Assembly: GCA_910584865.1 (NCBI GenBank)
Contig: CAJUCE010000007.1
Span: 46,712 to 110,711, forward strand
Origin: an uncultured Acetatifactor sp.
Lineage (GTDB): Bacteria; Bacillota; Clostridia; Lachnospirales; Lachnospiraceae
Direction of reading: 5' to 3'
Length of the DNA: 64,000 bases
Shown: piece by piece, positions 33,498-42,191 of the stretch
Position numbering within the stretch: position 1 is the first letter of the stretch
How the letters are laid out: each line of letters starts with the position of its first letter
Made by a program: the position numbers and the translations under genes
Notes under the pieces: generated by a model
Seen by the model: only the letters and a program-made list of their open reading frames with translations
Databases searched by the model: none
Told to the model about the DNA's origin: nothing

Positions 33498-34673
33498 ATG
33501 TTTACAGCTTTTTTGATAAAATATGCGGAGATCGGCGTCAAGGGGAAAAACCGCCATCTGTTTGAGGATGCGCTGGTACATCAGATCAAGTTCGCCATGA
33601 AAAAATGCGAAGGGAAGTTTCTGATCTCGAAATCTCAGGGCCGCATCCATGTGGAGGCGCAGGGAGAGTTCGATTATGACGAGGCTGTGGCACGCCTGAA
33701 GACCGTGTTCGGCATCTCCGGCTTCAGCCCTGTGATATATGCGGAGGATGAGGGCTTTGAGAAACTTTGCGACACTGTTGTCGGATATGTGACAGATGTC
33801 TATCCTGACCGGGATAAGACATTTAAGGTGCACTCCAGGCGGGCACGCAAGGATTATCCGAAGACATCCATGGAGATTAACGCGGATGTGGGAGAGGCGC
33901 TGCTGAATGCTTATCCGGAGATGTCTGTGGATGTACATGAGCCTGAAATTGTGCTGAATATTGAAATCAGGGAAAAGATTTATATTTATTCGGAGACGAT
34001 TCCGGGCCCCGGGGGAATGCCGGTAGGCACAGGGGGCAAGGCCATGCTGCTGCTATCCGGCGGGATAGATTCTCCGGTAGCCGGTTATATGATTGCGAAG
34101 CGCGGTGTAAAGATCGACGCCGTTTATTTTCATGCGCCGCCTTATACCAGCGAGCGGGCGAAGACAAAGGTTATGGATCTGGCAAAGATTGTATCCAACT
34201 ATACGGGGCCCATCTGGCTGCATGTGATTAATTTTACGGATATTCAATTGTATATTCATGAGAAATGTCCCCATGAGGAGTTGACGATCATTATGCGGCG
34301 TTATATGATGCGGATTGCGGAACAGATTGCAAAAGAGACAGATTGTCTGGGACTGATCACGGGAGAGAGTATCGGACAAGTTGCCTCTCAGACGATGAGT
34401 TCTCTGGTTGCTACCAATGAAGTATGTACGCTGCCCGTATACCGTCCGCTGATCGGTTTTGATAAGCAGGAAATCGTGGAACTGGCGGAGAAGATCGGCA
34501 CCTTTGAGACGTCCATTCTGCCCTACGAGGATTGTTGCACCATTTTTGTGGCAAAGCATCCGGTGACCAAGCCGAGTGTGAACATAATCCGCCGTCATGA
34601 GCATAATCTGGATGAACAGATAGAGGAACTGGTGAAGACGGCTCTGGAGACAAAAGAATTGATTATCATATGA
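33498..34673 (+). CDS. thiI: tRNA 4-thiouridine synthetase ThiI
   Basis: 391 residues, the form without the C-terminal rhodanese domain. It comprises a ferredoxin-like plus THUMP N-terminus (FLIKYAEIGVKGKNRHLFED), then the PP-loop ATPase SGGIDSPVAGYMIAKRG. GLITGESIGQVASQT and LPYEDCCTIFVAKHP follow. It adenylates U8 of tRNA and accepts sulfur from a cysteine desulfurase, here encoded immediately upstream. Lacking a rhodanese domain, sulfur would be delivered directly, as shown for Bacillus. AAAGGAA seven bases upstream marks the start. Confidence 0.95.
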   Translation: MFTAFLIKYAEIGVKGKNRHLFEDALVHQIKFAMKKCEGKFLISKSQGRIHVEAQGEFDYDEAVARLKTVFGISGFSPVIYAEDEGFEKLCDTVVGYVTDVYPDRDKTFKVHSRRARKDYPKTSMEINADVGEALLNAYPEMSVDVHEPEIVLNIEIREKIYIYSETIPGPGGMPVGTGGKAMLLLSGGIDSPVAGYMIAKRGVKIDAVYFHAPPYTSERAKTKVMDLAKIVSNYTGPIWLHVINFTDIQLYIHEKCPHEELTIIMRRYMMRIAEQIAKETDCLGLITGESIGQVASQTMSSLVATNEVCTLPVYRPLIGFDKQEIVELAEKIGTFETSILPYEDCCTIFVAKHPVTKPSVNIIRRHEHNLDEQIEELVKTALETKELIII

Positions 34674-34713
34674 AAAGACTTCCTGAGGGCGGCTGCCTTC
34701 AGGAAGTCTTTCC
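34674..34713. terminator. Bidirectional terminator between thiI and the HPr-like gene
   Basis: Arms AAGACTTCCTGA and TCAGGAAGTCTT around a loop of about 11 bases, with A- and T-rich flanks on both sides. It serves thiI on the plus strand and the convergent HPr-like gene on the minus strand. Confidence 0.9.
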
Positions 34714-34743
34714 GGAATATGGTACGTTTTGAGACATGCGGAA

Positions 34744-34977
34744 CTATTTTACGATATAGGGTTTCAGCAGTTCCAGCACCTCATCGGCGCCTTCCTCAGT
34801 GTGGATATTCAAATCGATAGGTTTGGACAGATCCAGGCTGAAAATTCCCATAATGGATTTTGCGTCGACCACATATCTGCCGGATACCAGATCAAAGTCG
34901 TAGTCAAACTTGGAAATGTCATTTACGAAGGACTTTACTTTGTCGATGGAATTTAAAAAAATCTGAACTGTTTTCAT
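34744..34977 (-). CDS. Crh-like HPr-family protein lacking the phospho-histidine
   Basis: 77 residues with the HPr fold. The regulatory serine motif is intact (AKSIMGIFSLDL, like KSIMGVMSL around Ser46 of HPr). The catalytic segment GLHARPA around His15 is missing; the corresponding place reads NSIDKVKSF. It therefore cannot carry phosphate in sugar transport by the usual residue and resembles Crh, which works only in carbon catabolite repression after Ser46 phosphorylation. The start is placed at 34977 (MKTVQIFL) nine bases after AAGGAG; an ATG six bases earlier is too close. Confidence 0.85.
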   Translation of the reverse strand: MKTVQIFLNSIDKVKSFVNDISKFDYDFDLVSGRYVVDAKSIMGIFSLDLSKPIDLNIHTEEGADEVLELLKPYIVK

Positions 34978-35079
34978 TGTCATGCTCTCCTTACTGTTAT
35001 GATGTCTCTATGTTCCATATTAAAGGGTAGGCGGATAAAAGTCAAGGCGAAAACAGTACAAAAAAAGTGAGGAATCATC

Positions 35080-36420
35080 ATGAAAAGTGTCGCATTGTTT
35101 AATCTCGGCTGCAAAGTAAATTCCTATGAAATGGAAGGAATGGGGCAATTGCTCCGGGAAAAGGGATATAGGGTTGTGCCATTCGGAGAGAAGGCGGATA
35201 TCTATATTGTCAATACCTGTACGGTCACCAATATTGCGGACAGGAAGAGCCGGCAGATGCTTCATCGGGCAAGGCAGATGAATCCGGAGGCCGTGGTGGT
35301 GGCTGTGGGCTGTTATGTGCAGACAGGACAGCAGGCTGTGGAAGTCGATGACAGCATTGACCTTGCGATCGGTAACAACCGCAAGAAGGACATCGTGACG
35401 ATTCTGGAGAAATATCTGGAGGACAGGCAGGATAAGACATTGCAGGGGACTACGGTGCCGGATATTGGCCGGATCCGGGAATACGAGGAGATGCTGTTGA
35501 AGCAGACAGCGGAGCATACGAGGGCCTATATCAAGATCCAGGACGGATGCAATCAGTTCTGCTCCTATTGCGTGATCCCTTATGCCAGAGGACGGGTGCG
35601 CAGCCGCAGGGAAGAGGACATTCTCAGGGAGATAAGCGGTATGGCAGAGGCAGGATACCATGAGGTGGTGCTGACGGGCATTCATATCAGTTCCTACGGG
35701 ATCGATCTGGGAGAGGGCAATGAGGCTGCGGGGCAGTACAATGGCGGGAGCAGGCTGATTGAATTGGCAGAGCGAATCCAGGATATCCCCGGGTTGGACA
35801 GAATCCGGCTGGGTTCTCTCGAACCGAGAATTATGAGCCCGAAAAACATAAAACGCCTGGCAGCCATACCGAAATTATGTCCGCATTTTCATCTTTCTCT
35901 TCAGAGCGGCTGTGACACTACCTTAAAAAGGATGAATAGACATTACACTGCCGGGGAATACTATAACTGTGTGGAGAATTTGCGCAGTCATTTTGACCGA
36001 CCGGCTATTACCACGGACGTGATCGTGGGTTTTCCGGGAGAAACCGAAGCAGAATTCGAATTGACCAGGGCATTTTTGGAGAAAGTGAACTTCTATGAGA
36101 TGCATATTTTCAAATATTCCAGACGGACAGGCACTGCGGCCGCAGGAATGTCTGGACAGATACCGGAGTCGGTGAAGCGTCTGCGCAGCGAGGCGCTGTT
36201 GGAGCTGACGAAGGAGCAGGCAAAGGCATTCCGGAAATCTTACATAGGACGGGAAGCAGAGGTGCTTTTGGAGGAGCCCAGGGAGATTGGGGGGCGCAAT
36301 TGGCTGACGGGATATACGAAAGACTATGTGAAGGCAGCCGTGGCAGCAAAGGGAAATAAGGTAAATACCCTGGTGAAGGTTCCCATAAAGGGATTTTTGA
36401 CGGATGAAATTTTAAGATAG
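35080..36420 (+). CDS. mtaB: tRNA t6A37 methylthiotransferase MtaB
   Basis: 446 residues. A methylthiotransferase N-terminal domain with three cysteines (FNLGCKVNSYEMEG; NTCTVTNIADRKSRQ; VAVGCYVQ) is followed by the radical SAM motif DGCNQFCSYCVIPYARG, then HLSLQSGCDTTLKRMNRHY and TDVIVGFPGETEAEF. A C-terminal TRAM domain (REAEVLLEEP) closes the protein. It converts t6A37 to ms2t6A37 in ANN-decoding tRNAs. The KVNSYE motif separates MtaB from MiaB (which has Q/M variants). GAGGAA upstream supports the start. Confidence 0.93.
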   Translation: MKSVALFNLGCKVNSYEMEGMGQLLREKGYRVVPFGEKADIYIVNTCTVTNIADRKSRQMLHRARQMNPEAVVVAVGCYVQTGQQAVEVDDSIDLAIGNNRKKDIVTILEKYLEDRQDKTLQGTTVPDIGRIREYEEMLLKQTAEHTRAYIKIQDGCNQFCSYCVIPYARGRVRSRREEDILREISGMAEAGYHEVVLTGIHISSYGIDLGEGNEAAGQYNGGSRLIELAERIQDIPGLDRIRLGSLEPRIMSPKNIKRLAAIPKLCPHFHLSLQSGCDTTLKRMNRHYTAGEYYNCVENLRSHFDRPAITTDVIVGFPGETEAEFELTRAFLEKVNFYEMHIFKYSRRTGTAAAGMSGQIPESVKRLRSEALLELTKEQAKAFRKSYIGREAEVLLEEPREIGGRNWLTGYTKDYVKAAVAAKGNKVNTLVKVPIKGFLTDEILR

Positions 36421-36474
36421 CGAAATCGCCAGTATAAAATTGTAAGAAAATGAAGCTTTCGGTAACGGCAAGAC

Positions 36475-36503
36475 TTGAATTTTACATACAAATGAGTTAT
36501 ATT
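36475..36503 (+). promoter_or_regulatory. Promoter of the ireB-ruvX-DUF1292 operon
   Basis: TTGAAT (36475-36480), 17 bases, TATATT (36498-36503), giving a leader of about 70 bases before ireB. Confidence 0.65.
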
Positions 36504-36582
36504 AGAAAAAGGTATATTTTAGCAGAACATGGAAAGCAAAGAAGTGGGAAATCAATGTCTCCCGCAGTATGGAGGTCAGGGT

Positions 36583-36846
36583 ATGCAGAATTTGGAAAAT
36601 ACACAATACTTCAAGGTTGATTCGGTACCTGAGGAGGGTGCGGGAAAAGTCCTGTCCACCGTATATGAGGCATTGACGGAGAAGGGATATAATCCGGTGA
36701 ATCAGATTGTGGGATATATTATGAGCGGCGATCCCACCTATATTACCAGCCATAAAAATGCCCGCAGTATGATCATGAAGGTAGAACGGGATGAACTGGT
36801 GGAAGAGCTGCTGACAGAGTACATCCGCACAAAAGAATGGCAATAG
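36583..36846 (+). CDS. ireB: IreB family regulatory phosphoprotein
   Basis: 87 residues (DUF965). Conserved blocks are TQYFKVDSVPEEGAGKVLST, VYEALTEKGYNPVNQIVGY and DPTYITSHKNARSMI. In Enterococcus IreB is phosphorylated by the kinase IreK and affects cephalosporin resistance. The start is 36583 with GGAGG eight bases upstream; an upstream in-frame ATG at 36529 lacks a ribosome site and adds unrelated residues. It lies 12 bases before ruvX, a conserved Firmicute gene order. Confidence 0.93.
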   Translation: MQNLENTQYFKVDSVPEEGAGKVLSTVYEALTEKGYNPVNQIVGYIMSGDPTYITSHKNARSMIMKVERDELVEELLTEYIRTKEWQ

Positions 36847-36858
36847 GAGGCGCTCCTG

Positions 36859-37281
36859 ATGAGGATTATGGGGCTTGATTTCGGATCCAAGACAGTGGGG
36901 GTGGCGGTGAGCGACGAATTGTTCATAACGGCCCAGGGAGTGGAAATCATTCGGCGGAAGGAAGAAAATAAACTGCGCCGGACACTGGCAAGGATTGAGG
37001 AACTGATCGAGACGTACGAAGTGGAAGAAATCGTCCTGGGGCTTCCCAAGAATATGAATGCCAGCGAAGGGATTCGGGCGGAGCTGACACGGGAATTTTG
37101 TGAGAAACTGGAGCGAAGGACCGGATTGCCGGTTACATTGTGGGACGAACGTCTGACGACTGTGGAGGCCGGGAAGATCCTGATGGAATCCGGTGTCCGT
37201 CGGGAAGAGCGGAAAGAATATGTGGACAAGATAGCGGCGGTTCTGATTTTGCAGAATTATCTGGACAGCCGCAGACAGTAA
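36859..37281 (+). CDS. ruvX: Putative pre-16S rRNA nuclease / Holliday junction resolvase-like RuvX (YqgF)
   Basis: 140 residues with an RNase H-like fold: MGLDFGSKTVGVAVSDELF at the start, EIVLGLPKNMNASEG in the middle and LWDERLTTVEAGKIL, whose Asp/Glu residues are catalytic in the family, then KEYVDKIAAVLILQNYLD. AGGAGG lies 11 bases upstream. It sits between ireB and a DUF1292 gene, the usual order. Confidence 0.93.
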   Translation: MRIMGLDFGSKTVGVAVSDELFITAQGVEIIRRKEENKLRRTLARIEELIETYEVEEIVLGLPKNMNASEGIRAELTREFCEKLERRTGLPVTLWDERLTTVEAGKILMESGVRREERKEYVDKIAAVLILQNYLDSRRQ

Positions 37282-37328
37282 ATTCGGAGGCGCGGATACC
37301 GGAAGGCAGTCCGGCGAATGGAGAAGGC

Positions 37329-37592
37329 GTGGAAAGAACAGAAAAAATTACGTTCAATCCGGGTCAGGACGACTCGGAGAGTTTTTACGTATTAGAACAG
37401 ACTAGGCTTGGAGGCGTCAACTATCTTCTTGTCACGGATTGTGAGGAAGGGGACGGAGAGGCTTTCATCATGAAGGACATCTCCGCAGACGGAGAAGAGG
37501 ACGGCGTATTTGAGATGGTGTCGGATGAGGAAGAACTGGCCGCCGTGGCGGGCGTGTTTGAAAATATGCTTGAGGACATAGAATTGACATAA
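37329..37592 (+). CDS. DUF1292 family protein
   Basis: 87 residues, strongly acidic. The family core EKITFNPGQDDSESFYVLEQ is followed by GGVNYLLVTDCEEGDGEAFI and a closing EMVSDEEELAAVAGVFEN. The start is GTG at 37329 with GGAGAA upstream. The longer open frame reaching back into ruvX has no ribosome site. Function unknown; it is conserved next to ruvX in Firmicutes. Confidence 0.88.
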   Translation: MERTEKITFNPGQDDSESFYVLEQTRLGGVNYLLVTDCEEGDGEAFIMKDISADGEEDGVFEMVSDEEELAAVAGVFENMLEDIELT

Positions 37593-37604
37593 TGTTGATA
37601 GAAC

Positions 37605-37853
37605 CATACAATTGCCGGAGAGGCTGCAGGTGATGAACCGAATTCTTTTTATGAGGAAGGCGTTGTTCGCTGTGAGATGGGGAGCACAAGGAGCGTACAC
37701 AAAACGCATCATCATCATTGGAATTGTAGGAAATGCGGCAAGGTGATATCCCGGAGGGGCTGGAATAGGGGATCACATTGACTGCCGGATTTTGTATTGC
37801 AAATCATGCTGCGGGGCTTTCGGGCGTTTGTGTAGAATGTGGAGGAAATTTGA
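37605..37853 (+). pseudogene. Remnant of a Fur-family metalloregulator
   Basis: One frame reads SFYEEGVVRCEMG, then VHKTHHHHWNCRKCGKVIS, matching the HHHH-x2-C-x2-CGK zinc site of Fur/PerR proteins, and stops soon after. A second frame near the end gives VCVECGGNLI, like the final CxxC site. The N-terminal DNA-binding part is absent and at least one frameshift is needed, so it is a decayed fragment. A Fur-type gene between DUF1292 and RNase J is the arrangement that I recall from related genomes, which supports the reading. Its 3' end overlaps the ribosome site of RNase J. Confidence 0.55.
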
Positions 37854-39527
37854 TTGAAGAAAAAAGAGAATAACAGCTGTTCCGGATTAAAAGTAATTCC
37901 CCTGGGGGGTCTGGAACAAATCGGTATGAACATTACTGCCTTCGAATATGGAGACAGTATTGTTGTGGTAGACTGCGGTCTGTCGTTTCCTGCGGATGAC
38001 ATGTTGGGAATCGATCTGGTGATTCCTGATGTGACCTATTTGAAGGATAATATCGACAAGGTGAAGGGCTTTGTGATTACCCATGGCCATGAGGACCATA
38101 TCGGGGCGCTGCCCTATGTGCTCAGGGAGGTCAATGTGCCGATTTATGCCACCAGGCTCACGATGGGGATTATTGAAAATAAGCTGAAAGAGCATGAATT
38201 GACCAAGACTACCAAGAGGAAAGTGGTGAAATTCGGACAATCCATTAATATGGGGCAGTTCCGGGTGGAATTTATCAAGACGAACCACAGTATTGTGGAC
38301 GCTGCGGCGCTGGCCATTTATTCACCGGCAGGTGTGGTGGTGCATACAGGCGATTTTAAGGTTGACTACACTCCTGTATTCGGGGATGCCATCGATCTCC
38401 AGCGTTTTGCGGAGCTGGGAAAGAAGGGCGTATTGGCTCTGATGTGTGATTCTACGAATGCAGAGCGTCCCGGTTTTACTCCTTCGGAAAGGACAGTGGG
38501 GACTACTTTCGACACCTTGTTTGAGGAGCATAAAAATACCAGGATTTTCGTGGCTACCTTTGCCTCCAACGTGGACAGGGTGCAGCAGATTATCAATTCG
38601 GCCTATAAATTCGGCCGTAAGGTTTGCGTGGAAGGGCGCAGCATGGTGAGCATTATCGAGACTGCCAGGAATCTGGGCTGTATCAGTATTCCCGACAATG
38701 CATTGATTGAGATAGAGCAGCTGAAGGATTATCCCAATGAAAAACAGGTGATCATTACCACGGGAAGCCAGGGAGAGAGTATGGCGGCGCTGAGCCGTAT
38801 GGCAGGAGGCATGCACCGCAAGATTACGATCGGAGCGGGGGATACGGTGATCTTTTCCTCCAATCCCATACCCGGGAACGAGAAATCGGTGACCAAGGTA
38901 ATCAATGAGCTGATCCGGAAGGGCGCGGATGTGATTTTCCAGGATGCGCATGTATCCGGACATGCCTGCCAGGAGGAAATCAAGCTGATCTACTCTCTGA
39001 TCCGCCCCAGGTATGCGGTGCCTGTGCATGGAGAAATCAAGCATCTGAAGGCCCAGGCGAAGATTGCCGAGAGTCTGGGGATCGAGAAGGAGAATATTTT
39101 CGTGCTTTCTTCCGGGGATGTTTTAGAGCTGCGGGAGGATGGCGCCGGCGTGACGGGGAGGGTGCCTGTAGGCGCGATTCTGGTAGATGGTCTGGGTGTC
39201 GGCGATGTGGGCAATGTGGTGCTGCGAGACAGACAGCACCTGGCTGAGGACGGGATCATGATTGTGGTTATGAGCCTGGACCGGGCGGAGGGACAGCTGG
39301 TGGCCGGTCCGGATATCGTCTCCAGAGGTTTCGTATATGTGAAGGAATCGGATGAACTGATTGAGGAGGCCCGCCAGACGGTGGACGATGCCCTCCAGAA
39401 ATGTCTGGACAGGGGAATCACCGACTGGGGGAAGTTAAAGAATACCACGAAGGATACGCTGGGAGATTACGTTTGGAAGAAAACCAAGAGACGTCCTATG
39501 ATTCTGCCGATTATCATGGAAGTTTAA
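37854..39527 (+). CDS. rnj: Ribonuclease J
   Basis: 557 residues, metallo-beta-lactamase/beta-CASP ribonuclease for mRNA turnover and 5' processing. Motifs are VIPLGGLEQIGMNITAFEYG, the metal site VITHGHEDHIGALPYVL, HTGDFKVDYTPV, CDSTNAERPG and the beta-CASP VPVHGEIKHLKAQAKIAES. The C-terminal domain ends with KKTKRRPMILPIIMEV. The start is TTG at 37854 with TGGAGG eight bases upstream. It follows the Fur remnant without a gap. Confidence 0.96.
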   Translation: MKKKENNSCSGLKVIPLGGLEQIGMNITAFEYGDSIVVVDCGLSFPADDMLGIDLVIPDVTYLKDNIDKVKGFVITHGHEDHIGALPYVLREVNVPIYATRLTMGIIENKLKEHELTKTTKRKVVKFGQSINMGQFRVEFIKTNHSIVDAAALAIYSPAGVVVHTGDFKVDYTPVFGDAIDLQRFAELGKKGVLALMCDSTNAERPGFTPSERTVGTTFDTLFEEHKNTRIFVATFASNVDRVQQIINSAYKFGRKVCVEGRSMVSIIETARNLGCISIPDNALIEIEQLKDYPNEKQVIITTGSQGESMAALSRMAGGMHRKITIGAGDTVIFSSNPIPGNEKSVTKVINELIRKGADVIFQDAHVSGHACQEEIKLIYSLIRPRYAVPVHGEIKHLKAQAKIAESLGIEKENIFVLSSGDVLELREDGAGVTGRVPVGAILVDGLGVGDVGNVVLRDRQHLAEDGIMIVVMSLDRAEGQLVAGPDIVSRGFVYVKESDELIEEARQTVDDALQKCLDRGITDWGKLKNTTKDTLGDYVWKKTKRRPMILPIIMEV

Positions 39528-39581
39528 CATTCACGGGAAGTGAATAGTATGCCGGCTGGAAGCAGGCAGACAGGGGTTGAT

Positions 39582-40085
39582 ATGAAAGTACTCAATATAA
39601 TTGGCGCCGTAGCAGGTGCAATTTTCAGGCTGGTAGCCGCTATTGCGGTTGTATATCTGATCTATCAGGGGGCGGGGATCTGCTATGATTATGGTTACCG
39701 TATTTTCACCGAAAGTGCCGTTTCCACAGGGGAAGGGCGCACGGTGACGGTGACGGTCACGGAGAACATGTCTCCCATGGAGATAGGAGAACTGTTTGAG
39801 AAGAGAGGACTGGTGCGGGATGCTAAGTTGTTTACCCTGCAGTACTATTTATCCGAGTATTTCAAGGATGTGGGACCGGGCACTTTTGAGCTGAACACGG
39901 CCATGACGGCAGAGGAGATGATGGCCGCCATGGTGGTGGAGAAGGAGGATACGGAAGACTCAGAAGATTCCGAAGATTCTGACAGCTCGGACGGAACCGG
40001 CACGGCGGGGCAGGGAGACGATGCAGAGGACCCTATGGAACCCGAAGATACACAGGAGAGCGGCCCGGAAGGGGCGGAAGGGTAG
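39582..40085 (+). CDS. MltG/YceG-like protein lacking the catalytic domain
   Basis: 167 residues. One N-terminal membrane helix (IIGAVAGAIFRLVAAIAVVY) is followed by only the LysM-like subdomain of endolytic transglycosylase MltG (TENMSPMEIGELFEKRGLV; YYLSEYFKDVGPGTFELN; MTAEEMMAAM). It ends in a long acidic Glu/Asp/Ser tail. The lytic domain with its catalytic Glu is absent. Short MltG-like proteins of this type occur in Lachnospiraceae, so this is probably a normal non-enzymatic relative rather than a truncation. The start at 39582 (MKVLNI) has AGGGG upstream; an earlier in-frame GTG at 39540 lacks a good site. Confidence 0.75.
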   Translation: MKVLNIIGAVAGAIFRLVAAIAVVYLIYQGAGICYDYGYRIFTESAVSTGEGRTVTVTVTENMSPMEIGELFEKRGLVRDAKLFTLQYYLSEYFKDVGPGTFELNTAMTAEEMMAAMVVEKEDTEDSEDSEDSDSSDGTGTAGQGDDAEDPMEPEDTQESGPEGAEG

Positions 40086-40089
40086 AAGC

Positions 40090-40746
40090 TTGATCATAGA
40101 TGAGAGAATGGCAGTCTTTATCGATTCCCTGGACAGCGGCAATTCCCCCTTTCTGGATGAGATAGAGCAGTATGCGCTGGAGACAAATGTTCCGGTGATC
40201 CGGAAGTCCATGCAGAGTCTGCTGAAATTTCTGCTGGTGCTGACCGGGCCGAAGCGGATACTGGAAGTGGGGACAGCCATTGGATTCTCCGCGCTGCTGA
40301 TGAGTGAATACGGTCCGAAGGACTGCCATATTACTACCATAGAAAAGTATGAGAAGCGCATTCCCATCGCGCGGGAGAATTTCCGCAGGGCGGGCAGGGA
40401 AGAGCAGATTACGCTGCTGGAAGGGGATGCGGCAGGGATTCTGAAGGAACAGACAGGAGGCTATGACCTGATTTTCATGGATGCGGCAAAGGGACAGTAT
40501 CTCCATTTTCTGCCGGATGTTCTGCGCCTGCTGGTTCCGGGGGGATTGCTGGTTTCGGACAATGTACTCCGGGAGGGAGATATCGTGGAGTCCCGGTTTG
40601 CGGTGAGCAGGAGAAACAGAACCATTCATGCCAGAATGCGGGAATATCTCTACCAGCTGAAACATGATCCCCGGTTGGAGACAGTGGTGCTTCCGGTGGG
40701 GGACGGGGTTACTCTGAGTACAAAGAAGGCGGGAGAGATTGTATGA
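40090..40746 (+). CDS. O-methyltransferase (COMT-like, TrmR/YrrM family)
   Basis: 218 residues. Motifs include ILEVGTAIGFSALLMSEYG, ITTIEKYEKRIPIARENFR, DLIFMDAAKGQYLHFLPDVL and GGLLVSDNVLREGDIVES. These fit the YrrM branch, whose Bacillus member (TrmR) methylates 5-hydroxyuridine at tRNA position 34. The U32 peptidase immediately downstream supports this link, because TrhP-type U32 proteins make that 5-hydroxyuridine. The start is TTG at 40090, where GGAAGGG lies upstream. The stop overlaps the next ATG (ATGA). Confidence 0.85.
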   Translation: MIIDERMAVFIDSLDSGNSPFLDEIEQYALETNVPVIRKSMQSLLKFLLVLTGPKRILEVGTAIGFSALLMSEYGPKDCHITTIEKYEKRIPIARENFRRAGREEQITLLEGDAAGILKEQTGGYDLIFMDAAKGQYLHFLPDVLRLLVPGGLLVSDNVLREGDIVESRFAVSRRNRTIHARMREYLYQLKHDPRLETVVLPVGDGVTLSTKKAGEIV

Positions 40747-42041
40747 AGAAGAGAAAGAAGCCGGAGCTGCTGATCCCGGCAGGCAGTCTGGAAGTACTGA
40801 AAACGGCAGTGGTATTCGGCGCGGATGCGGTGTACGTGGGCGGAGAAGTATTCGGACTGCGGGCCAAGGCCAGGAATTTTTCATTGGAAGAAATGGCGGA
40901 AGGGATTGCTTTCGCCCACTTCCGGGGCGTAAGAGTGTATGTGACGGCAAATATATTGGCTCATAATGAGGATTTGGAAGGGGCTGCGGCTTACTTTGCG
41001 CAATTGCGCGATATGAAGCCGGAGCCCTGTGACGCGTTAATTATTTCCGATCCCGGTATGTTCGACATTGCCAGAGAAGTATGGCCGGAAGCGGAGATCC
41101 ATATTTCCACCCAGGCCAATAATACCAATTACGGAACTTACCGGTTCTGGCATCGTATGGGAGCCAGGCGTGTGGTATCGGCCAGGGAGCTGTCTCTGGA
41201 GGAAATCAGAGCCATCAGAGAGCGGATTCCGGAGGAGATGGAGATCGAGAGCTTTGTACAGGGCTCCATGTGCATCTCCTATTCAGGACGCTGTCTTTTG
41301 AGCAACTATTTTACGGGCAGGGATGCCAATCAGGGAGCCTGTACCCATCCCTGCAGATGGAAATATGCGGTGGCGGAGGAGACGAGGCCGGGGGAGTATA
41401 TGCCGGTATATGAGAATGAGAGAGGAACCTTTATTTTTAATTCCAAAGATTTATGTATGATAGAATATATACCGGAGCTGGCGGAAGCGGGGATTGACAG
41501 CTTTAAGGTGGAGGGACGCATGAAAAATGCGCTCTATGTAGCCACGGTGACCAGGACCTACCGCATGGCGCTGGATGATTTCCATTCCCGGCCGGAGCAA
41601 TATGCCTCCAGAAGAGCCTGGTATAAGGCGGAAATCTCCAAATGTACCCACCGGCAGTTTTCCACGGGATTTTATTTCGGAAAGCCCAGGGAGGATGGCC
41701 AGATTTATGATAACAGCACCTATGTGAATGAATACATCTATCTGGGGATGGTCGAAGATGTGGCGGAGCCGGGCTGGAGTCCCGGGCAGGAAGCGGGGGA
41801 GAATACCCGGAAGCAGGGGACGGATTTCCGGATGGCCCGGTTCGAACAGCGCAATAAATTTTCCGTGGGAGAGTATCTGGAGATCATGAAGCCTGACGGA
41901 CAGAATGTGAAGGCCAGGGTGGAGGCTTTGTTTACGGAGGAGGGAGAGCCTGTGGACAGCTGCCCCCATGCAAGGGAGAAGCTCTGGGTCAGACTTTCCT
42001 GCAGTCCTGAGCGCTATGATCTGCTAAGACGGGAAGCGTGA
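40743..42041 (+). CDS. U32 family peptidase-like protein (TrhP-like)
   Basis: 432 residues. The N-terminal block reads PELLIPAGSLEVLKTAVVFG. The U32 signature follows, around ESFVQGSMCISYSGRCLLSN and FTGRDANQGACTHPCRWKY, with cysteines expected to hold an Fe-S cluster. The C-terminal part includes DSFKVEGRMKNALYVATVTR. Members of this group (TrhP, RlhA) act in tRNA or rRNA hydroxylation rather than proteolysis. Overlap with the O-methyltransferase start/stop indicates translational coupling, and together they could form mo5U34 in tRNA (inference). Confidence 0.85.
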   Translation: MKKRKKPELLIPAGSLEVLKTAVVFGADAVYVGGEVFGLRAKARNFSLEEMAEGIAFAHFRGVRVYVTANILAHNEDLEGAAAYFAQLRDMKPEPCDALIISDPGMFDIAREVWPEAEIHISTQANNTNYGTYRFWHRMGARRVVSARELSLEEIRAIRERIPEEMEIESFVQGSMCISYSGRCLLSNYFTGRDANQGACTHPCRWKYAVAEETRPGEYMPVYENERGTFIFNSKDLCMIEYIPELAEAGIDSFKVEGRMKNALYVATVTRTYRMALDDFHSRPEQYASRRAWYKAEISKCTHRQFSTGFYFGKPREDGQIYDNSTYVNEYIYLGMVEDVAEPGWSPGQEAGENTRKQGTDFRMARFEQRNKFSVGEYLEIMKPDGQNVKARVEALFTEEGEPVDSCPHAREKLWVRLSCSPERYDLLRREA

Positions 42042-42191
42042 TCCTGGTACACCGTTGCATTCATTCCGGCGTAATGCGTGCTTGATGTCTGTGCCGGGAC
42101 AAGGCGGAGGCGATACGGTGGACACGCCTGCCGACGGTGCTGTTGCCGGCGGCACACGTCCGGCATGGACCGTAGCGGAGCATAGGCCAAA

